Shown here: piece by piece, positions 1-9,055 of the stretch
Layout of the letters: each line of letters starts with the position of its first letter
Position numbering within the stretch: the stretch's first letter is position 1
Assembly: GCF_013394795.1 (NCBI RefSeq)
Contig: NZ_JABXYU010000001.1
Coordinates: 2,073,886 to 2,137,885 of the forward strand
From: Leptotrichia sp. oral taxon 223
Lineage (GTDB): Bacteria; Fusobacteriota; Fusobacteriia; Fusobacteriales; Leptotrichiaceae
DNA length: 64,000 nucleotides
Reading direction: 5' to 3'
Position numbers and translations under genes: made by a program
Notes under the pieces: generated by a model
What the model saw: the letters and a program-made list of their open reading frames with translations, nothing else
What the model was told of the DNA's origin: nothing
Databases searched by the model: none

Positions 1-1
1 A

Positions 2-289
2 GGGATTAAAATTTTTCGCTATAAGGCGGGATTTTTACATAGTAAAAACGTGATAGTGGATGAAAAAATATCTACAATGGGAACGTGCAACTTTGATATG
101 CGGAGCTTTGAAATAAATTATGAAGTGAATTCGGTATTTTATAATGAGGAAATTAGTAAAGATTTGAAGGCGCAGTTTATAAAGGATCTGGAAGTCTGTG
201 AAAAATTTGATGAGGCAAGGCTGAAAAAGGTAACTTTTATAAAACGGCTAAGAAACTCTGTATTTAAGCTGATTTCGCCAATAATGTAA
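2..289 (+). CDS. cls: Cardiolipin synthase / phospholipase D family protein, C-terminal end (partial)
   Basis: Only the last 95 codons are present; the reading frame is open from base 2 and the start lies upstream of the window. The visible part carries a complete second HKD signature of the phospholipase D superfamily (HSK, four residues, D, then GTCNFDMRSF), which forms half of the active site that joins two phosphatidylglycerol molecules or transfers a phosphatidyl group. The MRSFEINYE stretch after the motif is typical of bacterial cardiolipin synthases, which are inner-membrane enzymes. The gene ends 30 bp before truB and probably shares its transcript. Any other PLD-family phosphatidyltransferase would look similar over this short stretch. 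Confidence 0.85.
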   Translation, partial: GIKIFRYKAGFLHSKNVIVDEKISTMGTCNFDMRSFEINYEVNSVFYNEEISKDLKAQFIKDLEVCEKFDEARLKKVTFIKRLRNSVFKLISPIM

Positions 290-319
290 AAAATATGGCG
301 GGTATAGGAAGGGAGTAAA

Positions 320-1396
320 ATGGAAAAGAATTTTACAAAGGATGGGCTGATACTTTTAAATAAAAGCAGGGGGATAAGTTCGTTTGGGGCGATAAGTCAT
401 TTAAAAAGGGTAATAAAGGCGAAAAAAGTAGGACATGCAGGGACTCTTGATCCAATGGCCGAAGGGCTTATGATTGTTATGATTAATGATGCCACAAAAT
501 TTTCTGGCGACTTGATGAAAAAAGATAAGGAATATTATGTGGAAATGGAGCTTGGGTATAAAACTGACACTTACGATTCGGAAGGGACAATTATTGAAAA
601 GTATGAATCTGAAATTAATATAAGCAATTCTAAAATAATTAAGACTATAAATAGCTTTAAAAGAAAAATGAAGCAGGTTCCGCCAATGTATTCAGCAATA
701 AAGGTAAAAGGGCAGAAACTTTGTGATTTGGCAAGAAAAGGAATTGAAGTGGAAAGGGCTGAAAGAAATGTAAACATATCAGAAATTAGGGAAATAAAAA
801 TAATCCGTCCAGATAAAAATTCAGAAAACTCCCAAAATATCAAAATTTCGTTTTACACAAAGGTCAGCAGTGGAACTTATATCCGTTCATTAGTTTACGA
901 TATTGGAGAAGAATTAGGAGTTTTTGCTACGATGACAAGGCTTGTGAGGACTAAGATTGGAAGGCTTGACATTGAAGATGCGATTACTTTGGAAAAGGCT
1001 GAAGCTGAAATTGGGAAATTGAAGAAGCTTGTGGAAGCAAAGAGAGAAAATGAGTCTTTCTGGACTACAAAGAGTGATGCTGCCATAAGGGCTGAAAAAA
1101 TTCGGGAAATAGTCTGTTTTGTAGAAATAGAGTATATCCTGGATTATTACGGGATAAATGTTTCCAATGAGAAGTATGGGAGGCTGAAAAACGGGATGAC
1201 GGTAATTGACACATTTAAAAAATTTGAAAATATAAGCAAAAAAATTAATAAAAGGGAGAATATTAGGGAAAACCAGAAATTTAAAATATATGTGCGAAAT
1301 AGGGATACAAATAAAAGGGAATTTCGGGGAATTGTGAAAATTACAAGTATTCGGGGGGACAGGATTTATCTGAAGAGAGATAAATATTTTTTGTAA
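320..1396 (+). CDS. truB: tRNA pseudouridine(55) synthase TruB
   Basis: Converts U55 in the T-loop of tRNAs to pseudouridine. The N-terminal motif GHAGTLDPMAEG holds the catalytic aspartate (D44), and the PPMYSAIK and SSGTYIRSL blocks are the other TruB signatures. The ATG follows GGGAG with normal spacing. At 358 residues it is longer than the usual 290-310. The extra length lies in the C-terminal half (after about residue 215), where a Lys/Arg-rich tail (KNGMTVIDTFKKF...FKIYVRNRDTNKREF) may be a diverged PUA-like RNA-binding domain. It sits directly after the cardiolipin synthase gene. Confidence 0.95.
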   Translation: MEKNFTKDGLILLNKSRGISSFGAISHLKRVIKAKKVGHAGTLDPMAEGLMIVMINDATKFSGDLMKKDKEYYVEMELGYKTDTYDSEGTIIEKYESEINISNSKIIKTINSFKRKMKQVPPMYSAIKVKGQKLCDLARKGIEVERAERNVNISEIREIKIIRPDKNSENSQNIKISFYTKVSSGTYIRSLVYDIGEELGVFATMTRLVRTKIGRLDIEDAITLEKAEAEIGKLKKLVEAKRENESFWTTKSDAAIRAEKIREIVCFVEIEYILDYYGINVSNEKYGRLKNGMTVIDTFKKFENISKKINKRENIRENQKFKIYVRNRDTNKREFRGIVKITSIRGDRIYLKRDKYFL

Positions 1397-1429
1397 CTTT
1401 TAGAAGTGAGAAGCGGTGATAATAATACT

Positions 1430-3009
1430 ATGAAGAAGTCAAGCAAATACGTATTTGATATTGAAGTTTTTCCAAATTACTTTTGTGTCGTATTAAAAAA
1501 GTTAAATGATGACAAAATACTAATTATTGATTCGGACAATTTTAACCGTCAGAAAAAACTTTTGTACGACATAGTTTCTAAAAATGTGCTAATTTCATAT
1601 GCAGGACACGGATTTGACGATATTGTAATTAATAATTTGTTAAAATATAGAAACACAAATGCAAACAGGAAAAAATTAAATAATGAGCTGAAAATAATAA
1701 GGAATATGCCAAAAGGCGAATACAAACATGAAAACCACGAATTTTACTCATACGATCTGGCTTATGAATATAACTTGAATCTAGGTGTAAAAGGGTTTGA
1801 GTTTAATTGCGGAGATAATATTGAGGAGCAGGATTTTGCTAATTTTAATTATGTGATTAAAAAAAATATATACGATAAAATTGTTGACAAAGTAATTGAT
1901 TATTGCTTGCAGGACGTACTGGCAACAGAAAAAATGTATAATTTTATAATATCAAAAAAAAGTAACTGGGATGAAAAGGAAAATCTTTTGAATATCATTA
2001 CAGATGGAAGTTACAGCAACAACATGAAACTTAAAAGGAAAATAAAATATTTGAACTATAATAACGATAAACTGATAACTTTACTTTTACATGGCGAAAC
2101 CTCCATTTCCAGCCAGTTAAAGATACATTATCCAGCCAAAGTAAAAATGAACGATTATAATAATTATTCACAGGAAAAGGTTTATAGATTATCAATAAAA
2201 AAGACTACTTATACGAATGGCTGCTCAGCAATAAACTTTTTTCTGGAAAAAATAAAAAAATAATAAATAAAATACCCGAAGAGCTTTTATTAAAATCTTC
2301 ATTTGTAAAAGCCACATTAAACAGATACCGGGTAAGTATTGTAAGGCGGATAAAGAAGGTTTTTGCAAAAGAAGGGATAGATGTAGTTGCAGTATCTGAA
2401 AATGATATTTTTATAACAAATGTTGAAGATAATATTTTAGATAAAATAAAAATTCAGATAAATGAAAAATATAACGATATTTTTGTATTAAAAAATGTGG
2501 ATAATTTTTTGAAAAATAAAAATTCTATCTTGTATAAGATAAAGGATAAGACAAAAGGAACAAATGAATACCGCTACAATAAACTGATTATGCCAAAAAA
2601 TCATATTTGGATAGCGGAAGTGCTTAAATTGTATTTTTGGGAGAAAAAAGATATAACAATGGCTGTAGAAGAGATTTTTGTAAAAAATCCTGACGTATTT
2701 TTTATGTATGCATCAGTTTATGAAAATATTTACGCCTGCGATGAAAATGGACAAATGCTGTTTGAAAGCACGGACGTACTGGACAAATTCAGAAAATACC
2801 GGCTATATTTTGCAAAAACAGGACTACATAAAGCTGTTATGCAGAAGCAGGAAAAATATTATGAAAAATACGGTTTTGGCGATATAAACAGCAATTTATA
2901 CAAAGTGAAAAAAGTGGGGACAAGTGTAAAGGAATTTACTGATTATAAGGATATTGACTTAAAAAGTTATGCAGACTACGCTCAGAATTATATACAAAAA
3001 TATTTTTAG
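1430..3009 (+). pseudogene. Phage-type DnaQ-fold exonuclease / family B polymerase-like protein, interrupted by a -1 frameshift
   Basis: Two open segments belong to one protein. The first has the three motifs of a DEDD 3'-5' exonuclease: FDIEVFPN (Exo I), SYAGHGFDD (Exo II) and YCLQDVLATEKMY (Exo III), as in phage DNA polymerase proofreading domains. The frame closes at 2263, but the -1 frame is open from at least 2188 to 3009 and reads naturally (KKDYLYEWLLSNK...). That half includes RYRVSIVRRIKKVFAKEG and VVAVSENDIFIT, which resemble the region around palm motif C of family B polymerases, but without the DTD aspartates. The change of frame falls on A AAA AAG at 2197-2203, in the phase used for programmed -1 slippage. 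Joined, the protein would be about 526 residues from ATG 1430 (GTG 1406 is an alternative start). Either a base is missing from the A6 run or the site is a real recoding signal. Function is inferred from motifs only. Confidence 0.55.
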
Positions 3010-3024
3010 AACATATGAGCGCTC

Positions 3025-3053
3025 TTGCATACAAACTTGAGGTGTGATATAAT
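3025..3053 (+). promoter_or_regulatory. Promoter of ruvC
   Basis: TTGCAT, a 17-base spacer and TATAAT, with TGA just before the -10 box (extended -10 type). It lies 30 bases before the ruvC start and is a good match to a housekeeping sigma-70 promoter. Confidence 0.65.
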
Positions 3054-3082
3054 AAAAAATGCATAAAAATAGTAGGAGAAAT

Positions 3083-3652
3083 ATGAGAATTTTGGGGATA
3101 GATCCTGGTACTGCGATAGTAGGATACGCTATTGTGGACTATGAAAATGGGAAGTATACGCCACTTGACTATGGATGTATTTTTACAGATAAGGATGAGG
3201 ATATGCCGGTAAGGCTGGAAAAAATTTACGACGGACTGGAAAATATTATAAAGCTCTGGAAACCAGCAGATATGGCTATCGAGGATTTGTTTTTCTTTAA
3301 AAATCAGAAGACGGTAATAAAAGTGGGACAGGCTCGTGGAGTTATAACTTTAGCAGGGCAGAAAAATAGGCTGAATTTATACAGCTACACTCCGCTTCAA
3401 GTAAAAATGGGGATTGCAAGTTATGGAAGGGCTGACAAGAAACAAATTCAGGAAATGGTAAAAATAATCTTAAAACTAGACGAAATTCCAAAGCCTGATG
3501 ATGCTGCGGATGCTCTTGCAATAGCAATTACCCACATTAATTCCAAAATAGGATTTGGCGGATTTGACAGGGGAGATAACATTACAAAAAAATTAAATAA
3601 AATTACTTCCAACCGAATAAAACTGGAAGATTACAAAAAATTAATGAAATGA
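3083..3652 (+). CDS. ruvC: Crossover junction endodeoxyribonuclease RuvC
   Basis: Resolves Holliday junctions by symmetrical nicking, working with RuvAB. The four-carboxylate active site is visible: the Asp in RILGIDPGTA, the Glu in MAIEDLFFF, and the pair in PDDAADALAIAITH. The length of 189 residues is typical. An ATG at 3059 lies in frame upstream, but AGGAG at 3074-3078 positions ATG 3083, which also gives the normal family start. It has its own promoter. ruvA and ruvB are not in the window. Confidence 0.95.
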   Translation: MRILGIDPGTAIVGYAIVDYENGKYTPLDYGCIFTDKDEDMPVRLEKIYDGLENIIKLWKPADMAIEDLFFFKNQKTVIKVGQARGVITLAGQKNRLNLYSYTPLQVKMGIASYGRADKKQIQEMVKIILKLDEIPKPDDAADALAIAITHINSKIGFGGFDRGDNITKKLNKITSNRIKLEDYKKLMK

Positions 3653-3702
3653 ATAAATTTGTATGATAAAATAAACTTAAAATAGAAAGAATGGTAGATA
3701 AA

Positions 3703-4164
3703 ATGAACATAGTTCTATTAAATCCAGAAATTCACGTAAACACAGGAAACATCGGAAGAACCTGTGTCTTGACAAATACAAAATTACATTTGATAAAACC
3801 TCTCGGTTTTGAACTGGATGATAAAAAAATCAAACGTGCAGGACTGGACTACTGGAAAAACGTGCAGCTTTTCGTATGGGAAAGTTTAGAACATTTCTGG
3901 CAGGAAAATATTGAAAATAGCAATGCAAAAATTTATTTTGCAACAACTAAAACGAATCAAAGATATACGGATGTAAAATTTAATAAAAATGACTATATAA
4001 TGTTCGGGCCTGAATCACGTGGAATACCTGAAGAAATATTAAATAAATACAAGGAAAGCAATATTACGATTCCAATGCTTCCGCTTGGACGTTCGCTGAA
4101 TTTGTCCAATGCTGTGGCGGTGGTGCTGTTTGAGGCTTTGAGGCAGAATAATTTTGAATATTAA
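3703..4164 (+). CDS. trmL: tRNA (cytidine(34)-2'-O)-methyltransferase TrmL
   Basis: SPOUT-family methyltransferase that modifies the wobble base of two leucine tRNAs using S-adenosylmethionine. The three SPOUT motifs are present: NTGNIGRTC near the N-terminus, FGPESRGIP in the middle, and IPMLPLGRSLNLSNAVAVVLFE, which forms the trefoil knot, at the C-terminus. The start MNIVLLNPEIHVNTGNIG is the standard family beginning. An in-frame ATG at 3691 would add four residues, but the AGAAAG upstream is spaced better for 3703. It is followed 23 bp later by thyA. Confidence 0.92.
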   Translation: MNIVLLNPEIHVNTGNIGRTCVLTNTKLHLIKPLGFELDDKKIKRAGLDYWKNVQLFVWESLEHFWQENIENSNAKIYFATTKTNQRYTDVKFNKNDYIMFGPESRGIPEEILNKYKESNITIPMLPLGRSLNLSNAVAVVLFEALRQNNFEY

Positions 4165-4187
4165 TTTAGATAAATTTAGGAGAAAAA

Positions 4188-5057
4188 ATGAAGCAATATT
4201 TAGATATGGTTAAGCATGTGCTTGACAATGGAGTAAAAAAGGGAAACAGGACAGGAGTTGATACAATTTCAACTTTTGCCTATTCATATAAAGTTGACTT
4301 GAGTGAAGGCTATCCGCTTTTAACAACGAAAAAAATGTATTTTAATTCAATGCTGCACGAGCTGTTCTGGTATTTATCGGGAGAAGAGCATATTAAGAAC
4401 TTGCGAAAAAAGACGAAAATCTGGGATGCCTGGGCAGACGAGGAAGGAAGGCTGGAAACGGCTTATGGAAGATTCTGGAGAAGATATCCAGTACCTAAAA
4501 TTTCGTTAGATGGGGAAGTTTTTGCTGATGAGAATAATCCTTGGGTTACAAGAGAAGAAAATGGACAGCTTGTATTTGACCAGATTCAATATATTATTGA
4601 CACTTTGAAGGAGATGAAAACTAATCCCAATCATAAAAATGGAAGAAGAATGATAGTTTTAGCTTGGAATCCGGGAAATGCAACAATTAGTAAATTACCG
4701 CCGTGCCATTATACTTTTGCGTTTAATGTTCTTGGTAATAAACTTAACTGCCATTTGACTCAAAGAAGTGGAGATATTGCACTTGGGATACCATTTAATC
4801 TAGCTTGCTACTCATTGCTTACAATGATGATTGCAAAGGAATGCGGATATGAAGCTGGAGAATTTGCTCATACAATAATTGATGCCCATATTTATGAAAA
4901 TCATATTGAAGGGCTAAAGGAGCAGTTGACAAGAGAGCCGTTAAAACTTCCAAAAATCAAGATTGCAGACAAACCTTTTAATGAACTTACATTTGAGGAT
5001 ATTACGCTGGAGAATTATGAAAGCTATCCTGCGATTAAATTTGAAGTTGCAGTTTAA
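4188..5057 (+). CDS. thyA: Thymidylate synthase ThyA
   Basis: Makes dTMP from dUMP with methylenetetrahydrofolate, releasing dihydrofolate. The active-site cysteine is in LPPCHYTFAFNV (about C173), and the folate/dUMP-binding blocks HLTQRSGDIALGIPFNLA and DAHIYENH are intact. The start follows TTTAGGAG. The length of 289 residues lies between the E. coli and Lactobacillus forms. The dihydrofolate reductase that recycles its product follows 24 bp later, the classic thyA-folA pairing. Confidence 0.97.
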   Translation: MKQYLDMVKHVLDNGVKKGNRTGVDTISTFAYSYKVDLSEGYPLLTTKKMYFNSMLHELFWYLSGEEHIKNLRKKTKIWDAWADEEGRLETAYGRFWRRYPVPKISLDGEVFADENNPWVTREENGQLVFDQIQYIIDTLKEMKTNPNHKNGRRMIVLAWNPGNATISKLPPCHYTFAFNVLGNKLNCHLTQRSGDIALGIPFNLACYSLLTMMIAKECGYEAGEFAHTIIDAHIYENHIEGLKEQLTREPLKLPKIKIADKPFNELTFEDITLENYESYPAIKFEVAV

Positions 5058-5081
5058 AAATTAAATAAGTGAGGAGCTTTG

Positions 5082-5603
5082 ATGTTTAGTTTAATAGTTG
5101 CTGTTGGGAAAAATAATGAAATTGGAAAGAATAATCAGCTTTTGTGGCATATTCCCGAAGATTTGAAGAACTTTAAGAAAATAACAGCAGGGAAAACAGT
5201 TATTATGGGGAGGAATACTTATGAAAGCATAGGCAGAGCCTTACCAAACCGAAAAAATATTGTCTTGTCCAGAAATTTTTTGGAAGCGGAGAAGAAATTT
5301 AGGGAAGATAGAAAAAAATATGAAAATGAAACTACAAGGCTGGAGTTTTATGACGATTTTCAAAAAGTTATTGAAAGGTATAAAGATTTGACAGAAGAAG
5401 TTTTTATTATCGGAGGAGGGGAGATTTATAAAAAATCTCTTGAAATGGGAATTATAAAGAGGATTTATATGAGCCATGTTGATTTTTCTGATAATGAGGC
5501 TGACGCTTATTTTCCAAAAATCAATTTGAATGAATGGATAACTTTGACTGAGGGAAAATATGATGGCTGGAAATTTTGTATTTATGAAAAAGTTAATATA
5601 TAG
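5082..5603 (+). CDS. folA: Dihydrofolate reductase
   Basis: Reduces dihydrofolate to tetrahydrofolate with NADPH. Key blocks are SLIVAVGKNNEIGKNNQLLW (nucleotide and substrate site), HIPEDLKNFKK (the acidic residue of the active site), KTVIMGRNTYESIG (NADPH phosphate contact) and EVFIIGGGEIYK. GAGGAG at 5071-5076 positions ATG 5082; a TTG codon immediately before it is in frame but too close to the Shine-Dalgarno sequence. It forms an operon with thyA. Nothing suggests a trimethoprim-resistant variant beyond ordinary divergence. Confidence 0.95.
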   Translation: MFSLIVAVGKNNEIGKNNQLLWHIPEDLKNFKKITAGKTVIMGRNTYESIGRALPNRKNIVLSRNFLEAEKKFREDRKKYENETTRLEFYDDFQKVIERYKDLTEEVFIIGGGEIYKKSLEMGIIKRIYMSHVDFSDNEADAYFPKINLNEWITLTEGKYDGWKFCIYEKVNI

Positions 5604-5633
5604 AGTAAATGAGAAGTTAAAAAGGAGAAAACA

Positions 5634-6194
5634 ATGTCTAGGCTTAAATTTACGAAGGAAGTAGTAATTGAGGCGGGATATGAATTAATGAAAAAAGAGG
5701 GGTTTCAAAATGTTAGTGTTAGGAAAATTGCTAATTATCTGAAATGTTCGACGGCACCGATTTATTTTAACTTTAGTACAGTTGATGAGTTGAAGGAAGA
5801 AATCATAAATATGTGCAAGGAAAAATTAAAAAAATATTTATTTGGAAATTATTCTGAAAGAAAAATATTAAGCGTTGCAATTGGTTTTGTAATATTTGCA
5901 AGGGAAGAAAAGGAATTATTTAGGACAATTTTTCTAGATACGACAGAACGGTTTGAAAAAATTTACGAAGAAACTCTAAGGGAACTTTTGACAAAGGAAA
6001 ATCTGCTGGAAAGCTTTCCTGCCTTGGAAGAAGATGAGGCAAAAAATGCTGTAACTAAAATATGGTATTTCTTATTTGGCTATGCAACTATACTTTGTAC
6101 AAGGCTTGACGATAATTATAGAAGAAATGAAACAAATGAAATTATAGAAAACAAGATAGCAGAAATAGTAAACCATTTTAAAATGCAAATTTAA
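5634..6194 (+). CDS. TetR/AcrR family transcriptional regulator
   Basis: The N-terminal 55 residues form a TetR helix-turn-helix (VVIEAGYELMKKEGFQNVSVRKIANYLKCSTAPIYFNFSTVDELK). The remaining 130 residues form a variable helical ligand-binding and dimerisation domain that cannot be assigned to a ligand. A clear AAGGAG lies before the ATG. It is in the same direction as thyA-folA, 30 bp downstream, so it may be co-transcribed, but nothing shows that it controls those genes. The acyltransferase gene downstream is another candidate target. Confidence 0.9.
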   Translation: MSRLKFTKEVVIEAGYELMKKEGFQNVSVRKIANYLKCSTAPIYFNFSTVDELKEEIINMCKEKLKKYLFGNYSERKILSVAIGFVIFAREEKELFRTIFLDTTERFEKIYEETLRELLTKENLLESFPALEEDEAKNAVTKIWYFLFGYATILCTRLDDNYRRNETNEIIENKIAEIVNHFKMQI

Positions 6195-6270
6195 AAATAT
6201 TATAGATTTATTTGATTATTAAAAAGTTTGAGCATATAATTTTTGTAATAAAAAAGTAATGGGAGAAAAA

Positions 6271-6945
6271 ATGAACAAATATAAACTTTTAGGTGCAATT
6301 CTTCACATTGTGTACAGAATACTTAGCTTTATGACACGAAAGAAATATTTTTATGCAGACGGAGTAGAAATGAATGCTCCAAATATTATTGTTTTTTGGC
6401 ATAGAAAAATTTTTACAGTATGCAATGCTACAAGGATTATTAAGAAAAAGGCCTCTATCGTAAGTGCGTCAAAAGATGGTGAGATATTGGCAGAATTACT
6501 TAGAAGAGAAGGAAATGAACTAATTCGAGGTTCATCAAACAGGGATAATATAAAAAGTTTAAAGGAAGCTATGAAATATGCAAAAAATGATTATACGCTT
6601 GGAATTGCGATTGATGGGCCAAGAGGACCTATTTTCGAGCCAAAGGCAGGTGCAGTTTTTATAGCGCAGAAAACAGGGATGCCAATCGTTCCAGTCAGCT
6701 CCTATTGCAGTAAAAAATGGATTTTTAAGAATATGTGGGATAGGCTAGAAATACCGGCACCTTTTGCAAAGTGCGTGCATTACGTTGCGGAGCCGTTTTA
6801 CTTAACAAGGGAAACCTCCTTGGAAGATTCAATAAAATTAGTAAAGGAAAAAATACACGAAGCTGGAAACAAGGCATTTGAAATTTATAATAAAAAATAC
6901 AATAAAGGTAAAAACATAGAATTCAAAGAAGAAAGTTTTGAATAA
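6271..6945 (+). CDS. Lysophospholipid acyltransferase family protein (DUF374)
   Basis: A 224-residue membrane-associated acyltransferase-fold protein. FWHRKIF corresponds to the HX4D-type catalytic block, and IAIDGPRGP with KAGAVFIAQKTGMPIVPVS forms the second and third blocks typical of DUF374 proteins, which work on lipid A/Kdo or lysophospholipid substrates in diderm bacteria. GGGAG at 6261-6265 selects ATG 6271 over the in-frame ATG at 6259. The N-terminus has a hydrophobic helix (LLGAILHIVYRILSF). The substrate is not known; presence of waaA and an LpxL-like gene elsewhere in the window fits a lipid A role. Confidence 0.85.
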   Translation: MNKYKLLGAILHIVYRILSFMTRKKYFYADGVEMNAPNIIVFWHRKIFTVCNATRIIKKKASIVSASKDGEILAELLRREGNELIRGSSNRDNIKSLKEAMKYAKNDYTLGIAIDGPRGPIFEPKAGAVFIAQKTGMPIVPVSSYCSKKWIFKNMWDRLEIPAPFAKCVHYVAEPFYLTRETSLEDSIKLVKEKIHEAGNKAFEIYNKKYNKGKNIEFKEESFE

Positions 6946-7010
6946 ATAACAATTTTAAAGATATAAAAACAGACATAAATAACTTATGAAATCAGAGGGA
7001 GGAATAAAAT

Positions 7011-8912
7011 ATGTCGAAACCATTTTACATAACAACGCCAATTTATTATCCTAATGCATCACCGCACGTGGGAACAGCGTACACAACGATAATTTGTGAT
7101 GTTGTAGCCAGATACAAAAGATTAACTGGGAAAGAAGTCGGTTTTATGACCGGAGTGGATGAGCATGGGCAGAAAATTCAGGAAGCCGCTGAAAAGAATG
7201 GATTCACGCCACAGCAATGGGTTGATAAAATGTCGCTTAATTTCACAACTTTATGGAAAAAATTAAATATTTCAAATACAGATTTTTTGAGAACGACGCA
7301 GGAAAGACATTTGAAAACCGTAAGGGAAATAATTAAAAGGGTGCATGATAAAGGAGATATTTACAGAGGAGAATATGTTGGCAAATACAGCGTTTCGGAA
7401 GAAACTTTTGTTCCTGAAAATCAGCTTGTTGATGGAAAATACATGGGAAAAGAAGTTATTGACGTAAAAGAAACTTCATACTTTTTTAAATTATCCAAAT
7501 ATGAAAATGCGCTGCTGGAACATATTGAAAAAAATCCTGATTTTATAAAACCGGAAGGAAAAAAAAATGAAGTAATCGCCTTTATAAAGCAGGGGCTTCA
7601 AGACTTATCAATTTCAAGAACAACATTTGACTGGGGAATACCATTGGAACTGGAAGAAGGGCATATAATTTACGTCTGGTTTGATGCATTGAATATTTAC
7701 CTGACTGGAGCAGGATTTTCAACTGATACAGGGAAATTTGACAAATTCTGGACAAATGGCATTGTAAATCACGTTGTTGGAAAGGATATTCTAAGATTCC
7801 ATGCTATCATTTGGCCTGCGTTGTTAATGTCGGCTGGAATAAAGCTTCCTGATACGATTGCAGCGCATGGCTGGTGGACTGTGGAAGGTGAAAAAATGTC
7901 AAAATCACTTGGAAATGTGGTAAATCCGGAGGAAGAAGTGGAAAAATACGGACTTGATGCTTTCAGATACTATCTGATGAGAGAGGCGACTTTTGGACAG
8001 GATGCCGATTATTCTAAAAAGGCGATGATTCAGAGAATAAACGCTGACTTGGCAAACGATCTGGGTAATTTGCTTAATAGAACGATTGGAATGCAGAAGA
8101 AATATTTTAATTCGGAAGTTGTGTTAAATGAAGTAGAAGAAAGTTTTGATATTGAAGTTAAGGAATTGTGGAAAAATACGTTGACTGATTTGGATAGACA
8201 TATAAATAATTATCAATTTTCTGAGGCATTAAAGGACATTTGGAAATTTATTTCAAGAATGAATAAATATATTGATGAATGTGAGCCTTGGAAACTTTCA
8301 AAAGATGAAAGCCAAAGGGACAGATTATCAACTGTTATGTACAATTTAGTTGACTCGCTTTACAAAATTGCGGTGCTGATTTCGCCATTTATGCCTGAAA
8401 CTGCACAAAAAATGATAAATCAGTTAGGACTTGACAAGGATGTTACAAAACTGCATCTGGACGATATAAAAGAATGGAAAAGCTATCCTGTTGGAAATAG
8501 ATTAAATGAGGCAGTTCCGCTGTTCCCGAGAATCGAGCTGGAAGAAGAGCCTAAAAAAGAGTACAATGAGAACTTGAAAATTGAAAATCCGATTACAATA
8601 GATGATTTTAACAGAGTTGAAATTAAAGTCGTTCAAATTGAAAAAGTACAAAAAATTGAAAATGCAGATAAATTACTAAAATTCATTGTAAATACAGGAA
8701 AAGAGAAAAGGCAGATTATTTCAGGGATTGCGAAATGGTATCCAAATGAGCAGGAATTAGCCGGGAAAAAAGTGCAGGCTGTATTAAATTTGAAACCAGT
8801 TGAATTAAAAGGTGAACTGTCGCAGGGAATGCTTCTGACAACGACAGAAAAGAAAAAAACGAAATTGGTAATTGTAAATGATGAAGTAAAAGTTGGGACA
8901 GCTGTAAAATAA
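7011..8912 (+). CDS. metG: Methionyl-tRNA synthetase MetG
   Basis: Charges tRNA-Met. It is a class I synthetase with a HIGH-like motif (PHVGTAYT, about residue 20), a KMSKSLGN loop near residue 300, an anticodon-binding helical domain, and a C-terminal EMAP/Trbp-like tRNA-binding domain (from about residue 535: IDDFNRVEIKVVQIEKVQ... to the end) that makes the enzyme dimeric. The zinc-knuckle region (GKYSVSEETFVPENQL) has no cysteines, so this is the zinc-free subtype. The ATG follows GGGAGG. The length of 633 residues is normal for the two-domain form. Confidence 0.97.
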   Translation: MSKPFYITTPIYYPNASPHVGTAYTTIICDVVARYKRLTGKEVGFMTGVDEHGQKIQEAAEKNGFTPQQWVDKMSLNFTTLWKKLNISNTDFLRTTQERHLKTVREIIKRVHDKGDIYRGEYVGKYSVSEETFVPENQLVDGKYMGKEVIDVKETSYFFKLSKYENALLEHIEKNPDFIKPEGKKNEVIAFIKQGLQDLSISRTTFDWGIPLELEEGHIIYVWFDALNIYLTGAGFSTDTGKFDKFWTNGIVNHVVGKDILRFHAIIWPALLMSAGIKLPDTIAAHGWWTVEGEKMSKSLGNVVNPEEEVEKYGLDAFRYYLMREATFGQDADYSKKAMIQRINADLANDLGNLLNRTIGMQKKYFNSEVVLNEVEESFDIEVKELWKNTLTDLDRHINNYQFSEALKDIWKFISRMNKYIDECEPWKLSKDESQRDRLSTVMYNLVDSLYKIAVLISPFMPETAQKMINQLGLDKDVTKLHLDDIKEWKSYPVGNRLNEAVPLFPRIELEEEPKKEYNENLKIENPITIDDFNRVEIKVVQIEKVQKIENADKLLKFIVNTGKEKRQIISGIAKWYPNEQELAGKKVQAVLNLKPVELKGELSQGMLLTTTEKKKTKLVIVNDEVKVGTAVK

Positions 8913-9055
8913 GCAGTTTGAGTGTGAATCTGAATTTGTAAACTAAAAAAATAAAAAAGCAAAGCAAAGAATTAAAGATTAAAGGAATACAAAGAATGTA
9001 AAGAATAAAAAAGTGGGGGGACAATTTTTAAACGAATAGGAAATGTGATAAGAAT

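Noticed and set aside
8913..9055. Purine-rich stretch of AAAGAAT-like units after metG as a repeat element
   Set aside because: The units are irregular and of the kind expected by chance in AT-rich purine-strand DNA.
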